A DNA stretch of 64,000 nt from an uncultured Pseudohongiella sp. (GTDB taxonomy: Bacteria > Pseudomonadota > Gammaproteobacteria > Pseudomonadales > Pseudohongiellaceae): contig OX638341.1 in the NCBI GenBank assembly GCA_951812965.1, positions 1,098,438 through 1,162,437 on the forward strand. The letters are read 5' to 3'. The notes beneath the pieces are model-generated. The model had not been told where the DNA came from and made no database searches. It saw only the letters and a list, made by a program, of their open reading frames with translations. The first letter of the stretch is position 1; every line of letters begins with the position of its first letter. Shown in pieces: positions 45,589-53,800 of the stretch. Position numbers and translations under genes: made by a program.

Positions 45589-46257
45589 ATGAATCGGCGC
45601 TTAGCCTTGTTCGATCTTGACAATACCTTGCTCGCCGGCGACAGCGATCATGCATGGGGAGAATTCCTTATCTCCCGCGATCTGGTGGACGAAAAAGTTC
45701 ACCGGGAAACGAACGACAGGTTCTATGCGCAATACCTGGCCGGAGTACTCGATATTCATGCCTGGCTGGCCTTCACTCTTGAGCCGGTCCGCAAGTTCAG
45801 CGAGTCGCAACGCGATAATTTGCTGGCTGAATTTGTCGATCTGCGCGTGCGGCCCATGGTGCTCGAAGCTGGGCTGGAACTGGTGCGCGAACATCGGCGG
45901 GCCGGAGACCTCTGCATGATTCTGACGGCGACCAACGATCTGATTACCCAGCCGATCTCGAAACTGTTCGAGGTTGATGTATTACTGGCAACGGAAGCGG
46001 AAATCGTGGACGGCTCAATCACTGGACGCATTCGCGGCACGCCCTGTTTCCAGGAAGGCAAGGTGAAAAAACTGCAAGACTGGCTGGCGCGCAACGGCGG
46101 CTTCGAGATCGGGAATAGCGTGTTCTATTCGGATTCAATCAACGACCTGCCGCTACTCGAAATTGCCGGCAAGGCCGTGGCGGTTGACCCGGACGACCGG
46201 CTCAGAAGCGTCGCCCGGGGAAGAAACTGGAAAATCCTCAGTCTACGGCTATCGTAG
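45589..46257 (+). CDS. HAD-IB family phosphatase (SerB-like)
   Basis: A 222-residue hydrolase of the HAD superfamily, subfamily IB, that probably removes phosphate from a small metabolite. The nucleophile motif DLDNTLLAGDS (Asp10), the second motif LTATNDLIT, Lys in FQEGKVKKLQDW and YSDSINDLPLL are present. The family includes phosphoserine phosphatase relatives; the substrate is not clear. The stop codon TAG (46255-46257) is the first part of the first palindromic repeat of the array that follows. Confidence 0.88.
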   Translation: MNRRLALFDLDNTLLAGDSDHAWGEFLISRDLVDEKVHRETNDRFYAQYLAGVLDIHAWLAFTLEPVRKFSESQRDNLLAEFVDLRVRPMVLEAGLELVREHRRAGDLCMILTATNDLITQPISKLFEVDVLLATEAEIVDGSITGRIRGTPCFQEGKVKKLQDWLARNGGFEIGNSVFYSDSINDLPLLEIAGKAVAVDPDDRLRSVARGRNWKILSLRLS

Positions 46258-46861
46258 GGGCGAGGCATGCCTCGCCCGCCGCCGCGGCCCATACATCGCG
46301 CAACACCCGCGGGCGACGCATGCGTCGCCCCTACCGGCCCCCGCGCTGCTGCACCGACCCTGTCCATCTGTAGGGGCGAGGTATGCCTCGCCCGCCGCCG
46401 CGCCCCATACATCGTGCAACACCCACGGGCTACGCATGTGTCGCCCCTACCGGCCCCCGCACTGCTGCACCGACCCTGTCCATCTGTAGGGGCGAGGCAT
46501 GCCTCGCTCGCGGCCGCGCCTCATACATCGTGCAACACCCACGGGCGACGCATGCGTCGCCCCTACCGGCCCCCGCGCTGCTGCACCGACCCTGTCCATC
46601 TGTAGGGGCGAGGCACGCCTCGCTCGCGGCCGCGCCTCATACATCGTGCAACACCCACGGGCGACGCATGCGTCGCCCCTACCGGCCCCCGCGCTGCTGC
46701 ACCGACCCTGTCCATCTGTAGGGGCGAGGCACGCCTCGCTCGCGGCCGCGCCTCATACATCGTGCAACACCCACGGGCGACGCATGCGTCGCCCCTACCG
46801 GCCCCCGCACTGCTGCACCGACCCCGTCCATCTGTAGGGGCGAGGCATGCCTCGCCCGCGG
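46254..46861 (+). repeat. Tandem array of the composite palindromic element (116-bp units)
   Basis: Five full units start at 46255, 46371, 46487, 46603 and 46719 with exactly 116-bp period, and a sixth begins at 46835 and breaks off after the left half. Each unit is an 81-bp L-spacer-R element plus a 35-bp linker (cggcccccgcgctgctgcac...gtccatct). Units differ by a few substitutions. 116 is not a multiple of 3, so the long open frames seen here shift from unit to unit and are artefacts. This fills the 622-bp gap between the HAD and molybdoenzyme genes; no gene or promoter was recognised there. Confidence 0.93.
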
Positions 46862-46879
46862 ATGCGGCATTCCCTGCGA

Positions 46880-48043
46880 TCAAATAGTCAGCGTGCGCGG
46901 GAATTGCGCGTAGTTCTCCCAGCGGCTCACTTTTTCGGGAAACTCGTCCATCGTCGGCTGTATGTTGCCGTTGATGTCGGTGACACGCGAAACGATGGTA
47001 TGGTCTCCCGGAGCGGGATTGTCCCAGTTGAAAGTGAACAGCTTCCAGGAATATTGCGTGTTTTCCTCGCTCAATTCAGCCGGCTGCCAGGGGCCGCCGT
47101 CAACGCTGACCTCCACGCTTTGCAACGGTGTGCCGTCATTCAGCACAAATCCCAGTACGCTGTATTCGCCGCCGAGTTCGGTAACCCGCACGATCGCGGA
47201 CTTCAACTGGATCGCGGTAACGGAATTTTCCACCCAGCGTTCTTCGCCGCCGACCATGACGCGTTTCAGTGTCACATAGTCACGGCCCATGAACCGGCCC
47301 ATGTAGCGCGTATCCTGGACGTGAATCTGGGTAAGCCATTTCACGTTGGAAACACCGTACCAGCCGGGCACGAGCAGGCGTAGCGGCTTGCCGTGAAAGA
47401 TCGGCAGCGCTTCGCCGTTCATTTCGTATGCCAGCAGATTGTCCGGCCGCATCGCATCGGCTATCGACATGCTGCGCGCAAAGGCTTTCTCGACTTCTCT
47501 TTCGCGAATTTCCTCCATGCCCACGTCGGCGCCGAAAAATACCACTTCCTTGGCGCCTTCCTGAATACCCGCCTCCTCAAGCATCGAGCGCAACGAGCAG
47601 CCGCGCCAGTTGGCGTTGCCGATCAGGCCGTTGAAAAGGCCGGGACTGTTTCCGCCGCATTCAAAACCGGCCTGCAGGTCGACCGCAGTGCGCTGCATGA
47701 GATCGTCCAGCGAAAACTCGAGTTCGCGGTCCACCATGCCGGTAACCCGGAGCCGGTAGCTGGCGTTGTCGACTTCCGGCTGGCCGTAATGCTGCACCAC
47801 ATAAAAGTCGTCGTTCGAGGTTATGTGGGAATCAATCAGCCGCGTGTCCTGGTAATGCGTCGCGCCGGGACGTTTCCCCCTCACCTGGAAAGCCTCGGGG
47901 ACATCCGTGAACGGGACCAGTGTTTCGCCCTGGGCCAATGCCGGGAGTATCCAGCCGGGTACGGTCGCGGCGCCGGCGGCAAGTACGCCGGCTCCTCTGA
48001 GAACCTGTCGTCGGCCGCTGTCCTGAATGTCGTGTGGATTCAT
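46880..48043 (-). CDS. Sulfite-oxidase-family molybdopterin oxidoreductase, Tat-exported
   Basis: A 387-residue periplasmic enzyme. A twin-arginine signal (SGRRQVLRGAG; start ATG 48043) exports the folded protein. The molybdopterin domain has the Mo-ligand Cys in GFECGGNSPGLFNG (the usual form is ECAGN), with WRGCSLRSMLEEAG and PGWYGVSNVKWLTQI. A C-terminal Mo-co dimerisation domain covers about 265-385. It resembles SorA/SoxC-like sulfite dehydrogenases; no cytochrome SorB partner is adjacent, so the electron acceptor is unknown. Substrate assignment is by family only. Confidence 0.88.
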   Translation of the reverse strand: MNPHDIQDSGRRQVLRGAGVLAAGAATVPGWILPALAQGETLVPFTDVPEAFQVRGKRPGATHYQDTRLIDSHITSNDDFYVVQHYGQPEVDNASYRLRVTGMVDRELEFSLDDLMQRTAVDLQAGFECGGNSPGLFNGLIGNANWRGCSLRSMLEEAGIQEGAKEVVFFGADVGMEEIREREVEKAFARSMSIADAMRPDNLLAYEMNGEALPIFHGKPLRLLVPGWYGVSNVKWLTQIHVQDTRYMGRFMGRDYVTLKRVMVGGEERWVENSVTAIQLKSAIVRVTELGGEYSVLGFVLNDGTPLQSVEVSVDGGPWQPAELSEENTQYSWKLFTFNWDNPAPGDHTIVSRVTDINGNIQPTMDEFPEKVSRWENYAQFPRTLTI

Positions 48044-48181
48044 TTTTAGCGCTCTCAATCTGCGAAATTCAAGCGCAAACCATAACACATCATTCCCGCT
48101 TTGTACGCCCTCGGCGATTGCGCTGGAAAGCTTGGAAATGTGGGCTATACTTTGTCCCGCTCCAACGAACTCCGCTCACAC

Positions 48182-48616
48182 ATGTCTTTTCCCGTACGCA
48201 ACTTTTCCCTGAGCAGGCCATTGCCGGGTGAGTCAGCTCCCGCATGCTGGGAGCGACTCGCCGACTTCAATCGCTGGCCCTCCTGGAACTCCGAATTTCT
48301 AAAAATCAATTGCGTGCCTGCCGGCGAAGCGGGGCGCGGCAGCGTATTCGAAATCGAGACGGCTGCGGGCAGGAAGCTCGAATGGACCATTGTCCACTGG
48401 GAACCGCAATTCAAGCTTGCATTCATCATGCAGGACCAATTTCACCGATGCGCCTGGTGTTTCGAGTTTCCGGCGGATTCGGCGCCGGAAGAGCGGGGAT
48501 TGAATCTCTCACTGGAATTGCAACGCAAGCGCCGCGTGGCTCTGCTTGGCTGGTGGCTGCGCTGGCGTGCGCTCCGGCGGGCCAATCGATTTCTGGATTG
48601 TCTATGTCGTGGTTAG
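48182..48616 (+). CDS. SRPBCC-fold protein
   Basis: A 144-residue protein whose sequence fits a START/SRPBCC-like fold (polyketide cyclase/dehydratase type): CWERLADFNRWPSWNSEF is the usual N-terminal pattern. Ligand and function are unknown. The ATG at 48182 lies shortly after a TATACT box. The C-terminal part is basic (WLRWRALRRANRFL). The TAG ends at 48616, and the 129 bases to the next gene contain no recognised feature. Confidence 0.7.
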   Translation: MSFPVRNFSLSRPLPGESAPACWERLADFNRWPSWNSEFLKINCVPAGEAGRGSVFEIETAAGRKLEWTIVHWEPQFKLAFIMQDQFHRCAWCFEFPADSAPEERGLNLSLELQRKRRVALLGWWLRWRALRRANRFLDCLCRG

Positions 48617-48745
48617 ATTACGATTTAGGCCGCATTGTGATACTTTATCTCTTTGGGAAGGGCGGAAATTACGGAAGGAATTGGCATGCCATTGTGCATG
48701 AAGTGGTCCGAGAACTACAAACAAACAACATAAGTCGATAAGAAT

Positions 48746-49054
48746 ATGAGCAGCAGACCAAATATAAAATTTTCTCCAATAGCTCTCGACGTCAAGAAGA
48801 ACATTCGGAATCTGCGCCTTCAGGCCGGGTATTCCATGAACGAGGGCGCAAGGCTACTCAATATCTCCCGCAAACAACTTGAGGATATCGAGACTGGCCG
48901 CAACTACGGATGCCACATTGAACTTGAGCTTCTCGCCAAGATCAAAGTGGTTTACGGCGCCTCGATAGACGCGATGATCGGCGATCTGCCGAGCAACACC
49001 GCTTCGGAGTATTTTTCCAGGCCTCGCAAACGCATCGGGTCCCGGGGCAGGTAG
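48746..49054 (+). CDS. XRE-like helix-turn-helix protein
   Basis: A 102-residue probable DNA-binding regulator. The HTH spans about residues 18-75 (VKKNIRNLRLQAGYSMNEGA, LNISRKQLEDIETG, LELLAKIKVVYG), like the Cro/C1 fold, with a basic C-terminal tail (RPRKRIGSRGR). No close partner is apparent. Codon use is a little less GC-rich than in the neighbours. Target genes unknown. Confidence 0.75.
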   Translation: MSSRPNIKFSPIALDVKKNIRNLRLQAGYSMNEGARLLNISRKQLEDIETGRNYGCHIELELLAKIKVVYGASIDAMIGDLPSNTASEYFSRPRKRIGSRGR

Positions 49055-49110
49055 GCGCGGCGCCCGCGGCGCCTGGTTTTCAATTCCCGAATCGCACCCG
49101 CTCCACGGCT

Positions 49111-49146
49111 GGCCAATTTGGCCGAAAAAGCCACTCGGTGTATACT
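49111..49146 (+). promoter_or_regulatory. Strong sigma70-like promoter for the 59-residue gene
   Basis: TTGGCC (49118-49123), a 17-base spacer, then TATACT (49141-49146); transcription would begin near 49153, 27 bp before the ATG. A 13-bp inverted repeat ggccaa-t-ttggcc (49111-49123) covers the -35 box and could be an operator. Confidence 0.6.
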
Positions 49147-49179
49147 GCGCCGCTTTGGTCCGAACCAAGCGAGGAGCTG

Positions 49180-49359
49180 ATGTCGACTAAATCGAAGAAA
49201 AAAGTGTCCGCCGATAACAGCCGGGAAGACTTGGCCAGGCACGTTGCGGACTTTTTGAAGTCTGGCGGAAAAGTACAACAGATTCCCACCGGAGTTAGCG
49301 GTCAGACATCCACCAGCGGACCGCGCCAGATCGTCTTGAGTCACAAATCCAGCACCTGA
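49180..49359 (+). CDS. Small conserved-type protein, 59 residues
   Basis: A short Lys/Ser-rich protein (MSTKSKKKVSADNSREDL) with a C-terminal core ARHVADFLKSGGKVQQIPTG. The segment FLxxGGKVQQIPxG resembles small proteins of unknown function found in gammaproteobacteria and loosely the tail of SutA. It has GAGGAG 3 bases before the ATG and its own good promoter, which makes expression likely. It was chosen at the second in-frame ATG because the first (49138) lies in the promoter. Confidence 0.7.
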   Translation: MSTKSKKKVSADNSREDLARHVADFLKSGGKVQQIPTGVSGQTSTSGPRQIVLSHKSST

Positions 49360-49393
49360 TCCAGAGCCCCGCGGGCTCCGTCTCCATTTCCAG

Positions 49394-50308
49394 CTAACAG
49401 TCCTGTAAAACCAGGGGGCGCACGGTTGCGCCCTCCTGCCGCAGCAATTGCAGTAATCCGTCCTCCCGGGGCATATGTCCGACGCCGACAAGGACGAACT
49501 CCGTGTCGGCATCTTCGAGCATGACCATAATCTGCGAAAGCCAGTTGCGGTTTCGCTGCGTGAACATGGCCTGGTAGTCAGCCGGGAACTGCTCTGCCAT
49601 GTCCGCCAATAAAAACTCGTCGATCCGGCCTACATCTCCTTCGCGCCAGGCGTTCACGGCCTCGTTCATATAATCTTCAATCTCTTCGAACTGTTCCAGA
49701 AAATCGGCAACCATCGCATCTTCGTTGCCTTCTCCCAGTCCCGCAAGCAAGTTGGTCTGGAACTCCACCGATTCCAGCGCCCCCTGGCGCAGTCCGTCAG
49801 CACTCGCCCGTTCCAGGAAATGCATCTCCACGCCCTGGGGACCGAATCCGAGATTTCCCAGTTCGATAAAGAGCACCGCAGTCGTGGCCGGGCTAGGCTT
49901 GAGGTTGTCAAGAGCACCGGCTGGTATGCCGAATCTTCCGGCCAGTCTGTAAAAGTCGGTATAGACCTCCTCGCTCAATACCGAATGCAGGCTGCGTCCG
50001 TCACTGTAGCTGGAGTTCTGGAGGAACGCGGCCTGGGAGGCCGGATTAAGGGCCTCATTGATGTCTACCTCGAAATAGATTTCATCCGCGGCAGCGTATG
50101 CGTGATCGAATTCCTCCGGCAATGGGTAGTCCGATTGCCGCAAGGCATGGATCGTTCCTCCGAGGTACAAACGGGTTTCTCCGTTTGAAACTTCCCAGAC
50201 TGAAGTGTCCGCCTGTGCCGCGCGTAACTGCATCAACGAGAAGATCAGCATGCCGGAAACGGCCATGCCAAGACGAAACGTGCGGAATTGCGGATTTATC
50301 TGCTTCAT
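49394..50308 (-). CDS. TraB/GumN family protein
   Basis: A 304-residue exported protein: signal segment at about residues 12-33 (GMAVSGMLIFSLMQLRAAQA), then the TraB/GumN domain with the GTIH motif (LYLGGTIHALRQSDYPLP), EIYFEVDI and the C-terminal GVGHMPREDGLLQLLRQ with conserved Gly-His. The family fold is related to Tiki and PrgY proteases; a metallopeptidase-like activity is plausible but not proven. It is convergent to the 59-residue gene and divergent from the DUF6164 gene. Confidence 0.85.
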   Translation of the reverse strand: MKQINPQFRTFRLGMAVSGMLIFSLMQLRAAQADTSVWEVSNGETRLYLGGTIHALRQSDYPLPEEFDHAYAAADEIYFEVDINEALNPASQAAFLQNSSYSDGRSLHSVLSEEVYTDFYRLAGRFGIPAGALDNLKPSPATTAVLFIELGNLGFGPQGVEMHFLERASADGLRQGALESVEFQTNLLAGLGEGNEDAMVADFLEQFEEIEDYMNEAVNAWREGDVGRIDEFLLADMAEQFPADYQAMFTQRNRNWLSQIMVMLEDADTEFVLVGVGHMPREDGLLQLLRQEGATVRPLVLQDC

Positions 50309-50433
50309 GTCGAATTTCCTGAATCAAGTTGCAAGTCAATTTCGAGTTGACCCTCCCGGACCTTTTTTTATTTCATCGGCGTCTGGTCGGGGTGCGGACT
50401 CCTGGGCTAGACTGCGCCGCCTGGAGTTTCATT

Positions 50434-50793
50434 ATGTCAAAATTATTGTTTCGGATGCGCCATGTGCCCGAAGACGAAGCGAGCGAGGTGCGCGACCTGC
50501 TCGAAAGTCACGACATAGAGTATTTCGAAACCGAGGCCGGACTCTTCGGAATATCCTTTCCTGCCATCTGGGTAAGCCGGGACGAACAGTTCGAATCAGC
50601 GCGTGGGTTGCTCGACCGATATCAGGAACAGCGGCGCGAGCGCATTCGAACACAGTATCGCGAGGCGCTGGAGAAGGGCGAATCCAGAACCGCGTTCGAC
50701 AAGTTTCGGGAAAATCCGGCGCGATTTCTCGGCAGCCTCGCCGTGGCGGCGCTGGTGCTGTATTTTTCGGTGCAGTTTTTCTTCAGTTTCTGA
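50434..50793 (+). CDS. DUF6164 family protein
   Basis: A 119-residue protein starting MSKLLFRMRHVPEDEASEV, with a small alpha/beta domain (about 1-70), a charged helix (DRYQEQRRERIRTQYREAL) and one C-terminal TM segment (about 98-118, FLGSLAVAALVLYFSVQFFF). It is typical for DUF6164 in gammaproteobacteria; function unknown. The 3' end is 8 bp from a palindromic repeat that also forms the lhr stop. Confidence 0.75.
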   Translation: MSKLLFRMRHVPEDEASEVRDLLESHDIEYFETEAGLFGISFPAIWVSRDEQFESARGLLDRYQEQRRERIRTQYREALEKGESRTAFDKFRENPARFLGSLAVAALVLYFSVQFFFSF

Positions 50794-50801
50794 CCCATTT
50801 T

Positions 50802-50827
50802 GCGGGCGAGGCGTGCCTCGCCCCTAC
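50802..50827 (-). repeat. Left-half palindrome in reverse orientation, covering the lhr stop codon
   Basis: On the minus strand it reads gtaggggcgaggcacgcc then tcgcccgc, an L half with one core change. The minus-strand TAG at 50826-50824 is the lhr stop codon. Confidence 0.8.
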
Positions 50828-53800
50828 GAATGCTTGTTTGCAGGAAACAATTTCTGGGTAGCCGGTGCGGCGCCGCTCACGATCATCTGCCGCAACTTCC
50901 ATTCATCTTCGTCCGCGACCTCGCCGAGAAAACCGATTTCGCCAGCAATCAACACCGCGAGCGGCGCCCCCCCGCGATACAACACGCGATTTCGCGTCAG
51001 CCGCGGCAGCGAACGCTCGGGCATCAGCAGGTGCAGCAGGTTCAAGGGGTCGGCGGCGGACAGCACGAAATGTCGGTTCTGCCGCTGTTCGCGACCGAAC
51101 TTGCGCAATTCGTCAACGGTCTCGGCGCGGGAGAACTGCTCGCCCTGCAATCCGGCGATGAATCTGCCGCCGCGCAGTTTTCCGCGTAATTCCTGCTTTC
51201 GCAGCGCAGTCAACAGGATCCGCCAGGGCGGAGCCAGTGCTTCTCGCGCAACCAGCGAACGGCAGACCACGCCCCAGCGATCGAGATAGATTTCGAGCAA
51301 GCGTTGCAACTGTTCCTCGTCCAGTGCGTCCCAGACCTGTGGGCGGCGCCCGGAGGGCGCCGGTTCGCGAGGCTGCCGGCCAGGTTTCAGATTAGGTTTC
51401 AGACAAGGTTTCACAAAAGTGTCGAGCAAGCTCCAGCGACCCGCATCTTCCACACCGAAAGTCAGCGCGCGGCGCCGCCGGCCGCCGGATTTCCTGTGTT
51501 CGGGAAGCAGCAACGCGCGCAGTCCGACAAAGCTGTCACTGCAAACCCGGCCGAAGCTGACGAGTTCGGCCAGGCCTTGCTCGAGCTGTGTGCGCAACAG
51601 GCCCGTTCGCGTCTGAACCTGGTCGAAAAAGCTGGCGCCATGGGTTTCGAGATCCTGTTCCACGCGGCGGGCGTCTGCGCCTGGCTCCATGGGTTCCCGG
51701 GAATCGGCCTGTTCGCTGGCGAGCGCCTGCCAGATGTCGAGATTTCGCCGCGTTGCCATGGTGATCGGAGTGGTCTTTATGGGGCTGCCGCCGCGCATGC
51801 GGCCCGCGGGCAGACTGTATCGACCCCAGGCGAGCCGGCCGCTGATGCTGAGCAGGTCCAGCCATTGCGGATCGTAGTTGCCGATGCGCGCGGGGTAAAT
51901 GCCGCTTTCCCAGGAAGCTGCGGGCGCACAAGCGCCGTCGAGCAGGCGGATGCACTCCTGCAATTGCAACTGGCCGTCGAGAACGGGCATCGACTCGGTC
52001 GCTTCGCAGGCGCGCAATCCGTGCCGCCGGAACAGGAATTCGGTGAATGTCTCCAGCGATACCGGCTTGATGCTCTTGCGATGCTGGTCGATGGTGTAGC
52101 GATGAATGCGTTGCAGCAGGCGCCGCTCGCACCATTGCACCGGACCGCCCCGGGAGGAGGGCGAAAAATGGCCCTGCACGGCAAATCCTTCGGTTTGCAG
52201 CGCAAGCAGCGCAACATCCACCGACCTTGCCGTAATACGCCCCGGCTCCATTGTTTTGCCATCCGTAGGGGCGACGCATGCGTCGCCCGTTCTGTCTTCG
52301 ATCGCAGGAATCCAGCTTGCCAATTCGCCCGCGAGAGAATCTGCCGTCACCGGGCCGAGCCCACTCAGGCGTCCGCGGAGGATGTCGCGCAGGGCGTCCT
52401 CGGTCGTCCAGTTCTCTTCCCGCAGGAAATCGGGAAGGCTGAAGTCCGGCGCCGTTTCCGGAAACAATGCGCGAAAGCGCGGCAGCATCTCCGTGGCCAG
52501 CCACAGACCGCCGGCCCGGCAGATTCGGCCCTGTTCGCGCAATTCGCCGGCAAATCGTTCGCCGGCGTCGAATTCTTTCTCCGTCATGTAGCCAAGGGTC
52601 AGCAACGCGTCATGCAATTCCTCGGCATTGCTCACCAGCGGCCAGGCTTCGGTTCTGACCCGTTCGATCGCTTCGCCATCGAGCAGACTGAAGTCTTCCA
52701 CTTCGGCGGGGTCGAGCCAGGAGCGATTGCGGATGGCGTTGGTGCGGCGTTCTTCGAAGGGTGCATCGTCCAGGAAGGCATAGGGACGCGCGTTAATGAT
52801 TTCCTGGGCAAAAGGCGAAGGCTCGCGCAAGTCTCGGCTCACCAGTTCGAGTTTGTCCTGTTCCATGTCTTGCAGCAGAGCGATCAACCCGTCGATGTCC
52901 ATGGCTTCCGTCAGGCAGTCGTGGACAGTCTGCGTTACCAGCGGATGATCGGGAATCTCGCGCTTGCCCGTCAGATTCTCCTGGCAGGCGATCTGGTCCG
53001 GAAAGACATGGGCGACAAGATCCTCGGCGTCCATGCGCTGCCATTGGGGCGGCACCCTCTGACCGTTGCGATTGCGCTGGATCGCCAGCGAGCGGGTTGC
53101 GTTCCAACGCCAACGTACTTCGAACATCGGTGCGTCCAGCATGGCCTGGATCACGACCTCGCGCACGGTCTTGCTGTTGAGATAGCGGAATACTTCATCC
53201 AGCGGAAAGCTGTGCACCGAACCGAGCGACAGCACAATGGTGTCTTCGTTGGCCGCGGCCTGCAGTTCGAAATTGAATGTCCGGCAGAATCGCTTGCGCA
53301 GGGCCAGTCCCCAGGCCCGGTTGAGACGGCTGCCGAACGGTGCGTGCAAGACGAGATGCATGTCGCCGACTTCGTCGAAAAATCGTTCCATGACGATGGT
53401 GTCGCGCGTAGGCATCACGCCCAGGCTGCGCATGCCGGCATGCAGGTAGTCGACGAGTTGCGACGCGGCTGCGGGAACCATGCCGAGTTCGCCGGTCAGC
53501 CAGACGTTGGCCGCCGCGGCGCCGCCTTCCTCCAGCAATCCGGAAAGACGGCCGCGAAGTTCGGAAACCGTCTCGGACAGCTCCCGGCTGCGGCCGGGAC
53601 CTTCGCCGAACCAGAAAGGAATCGTCGGCCGCGCGCCATGGGCGTCACGCACGCGCACCTTGAGGCCATCGATGCGGATCATCTGCCAACTATGGCTGCC
53701 GAGCGTGAACACGTCGCCGGGCAGGGATTCGAGCGCGAAGTCTTCGTTCAGAGTTCCTACGACGACGTCTTGGGGATCGAGTACGACCTGGTAGTCGAAC

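Noticed and set aside
46254..46861. CRISPR-like array
   Set aside because: Units are contiguous 116-bp repeats with no unique spacers and no cas genes nearby; the 'spacers' are identical.
46163..46883. Series of 60-112 residue open frames on both strands with peptides such as RATHASPL and RGDACVA
   Set aside because: They are translation of the 116-bp palindromic array; the period is not a multiple of three, and the frames change at each unit. There is no ribosome site or family match.
49364..49378. Short hairpin gagccc-cgc-gggctc between two gene ends as terminator
   Set aside because: Stem of only 6 bp and no proper U-run; too weak to list.
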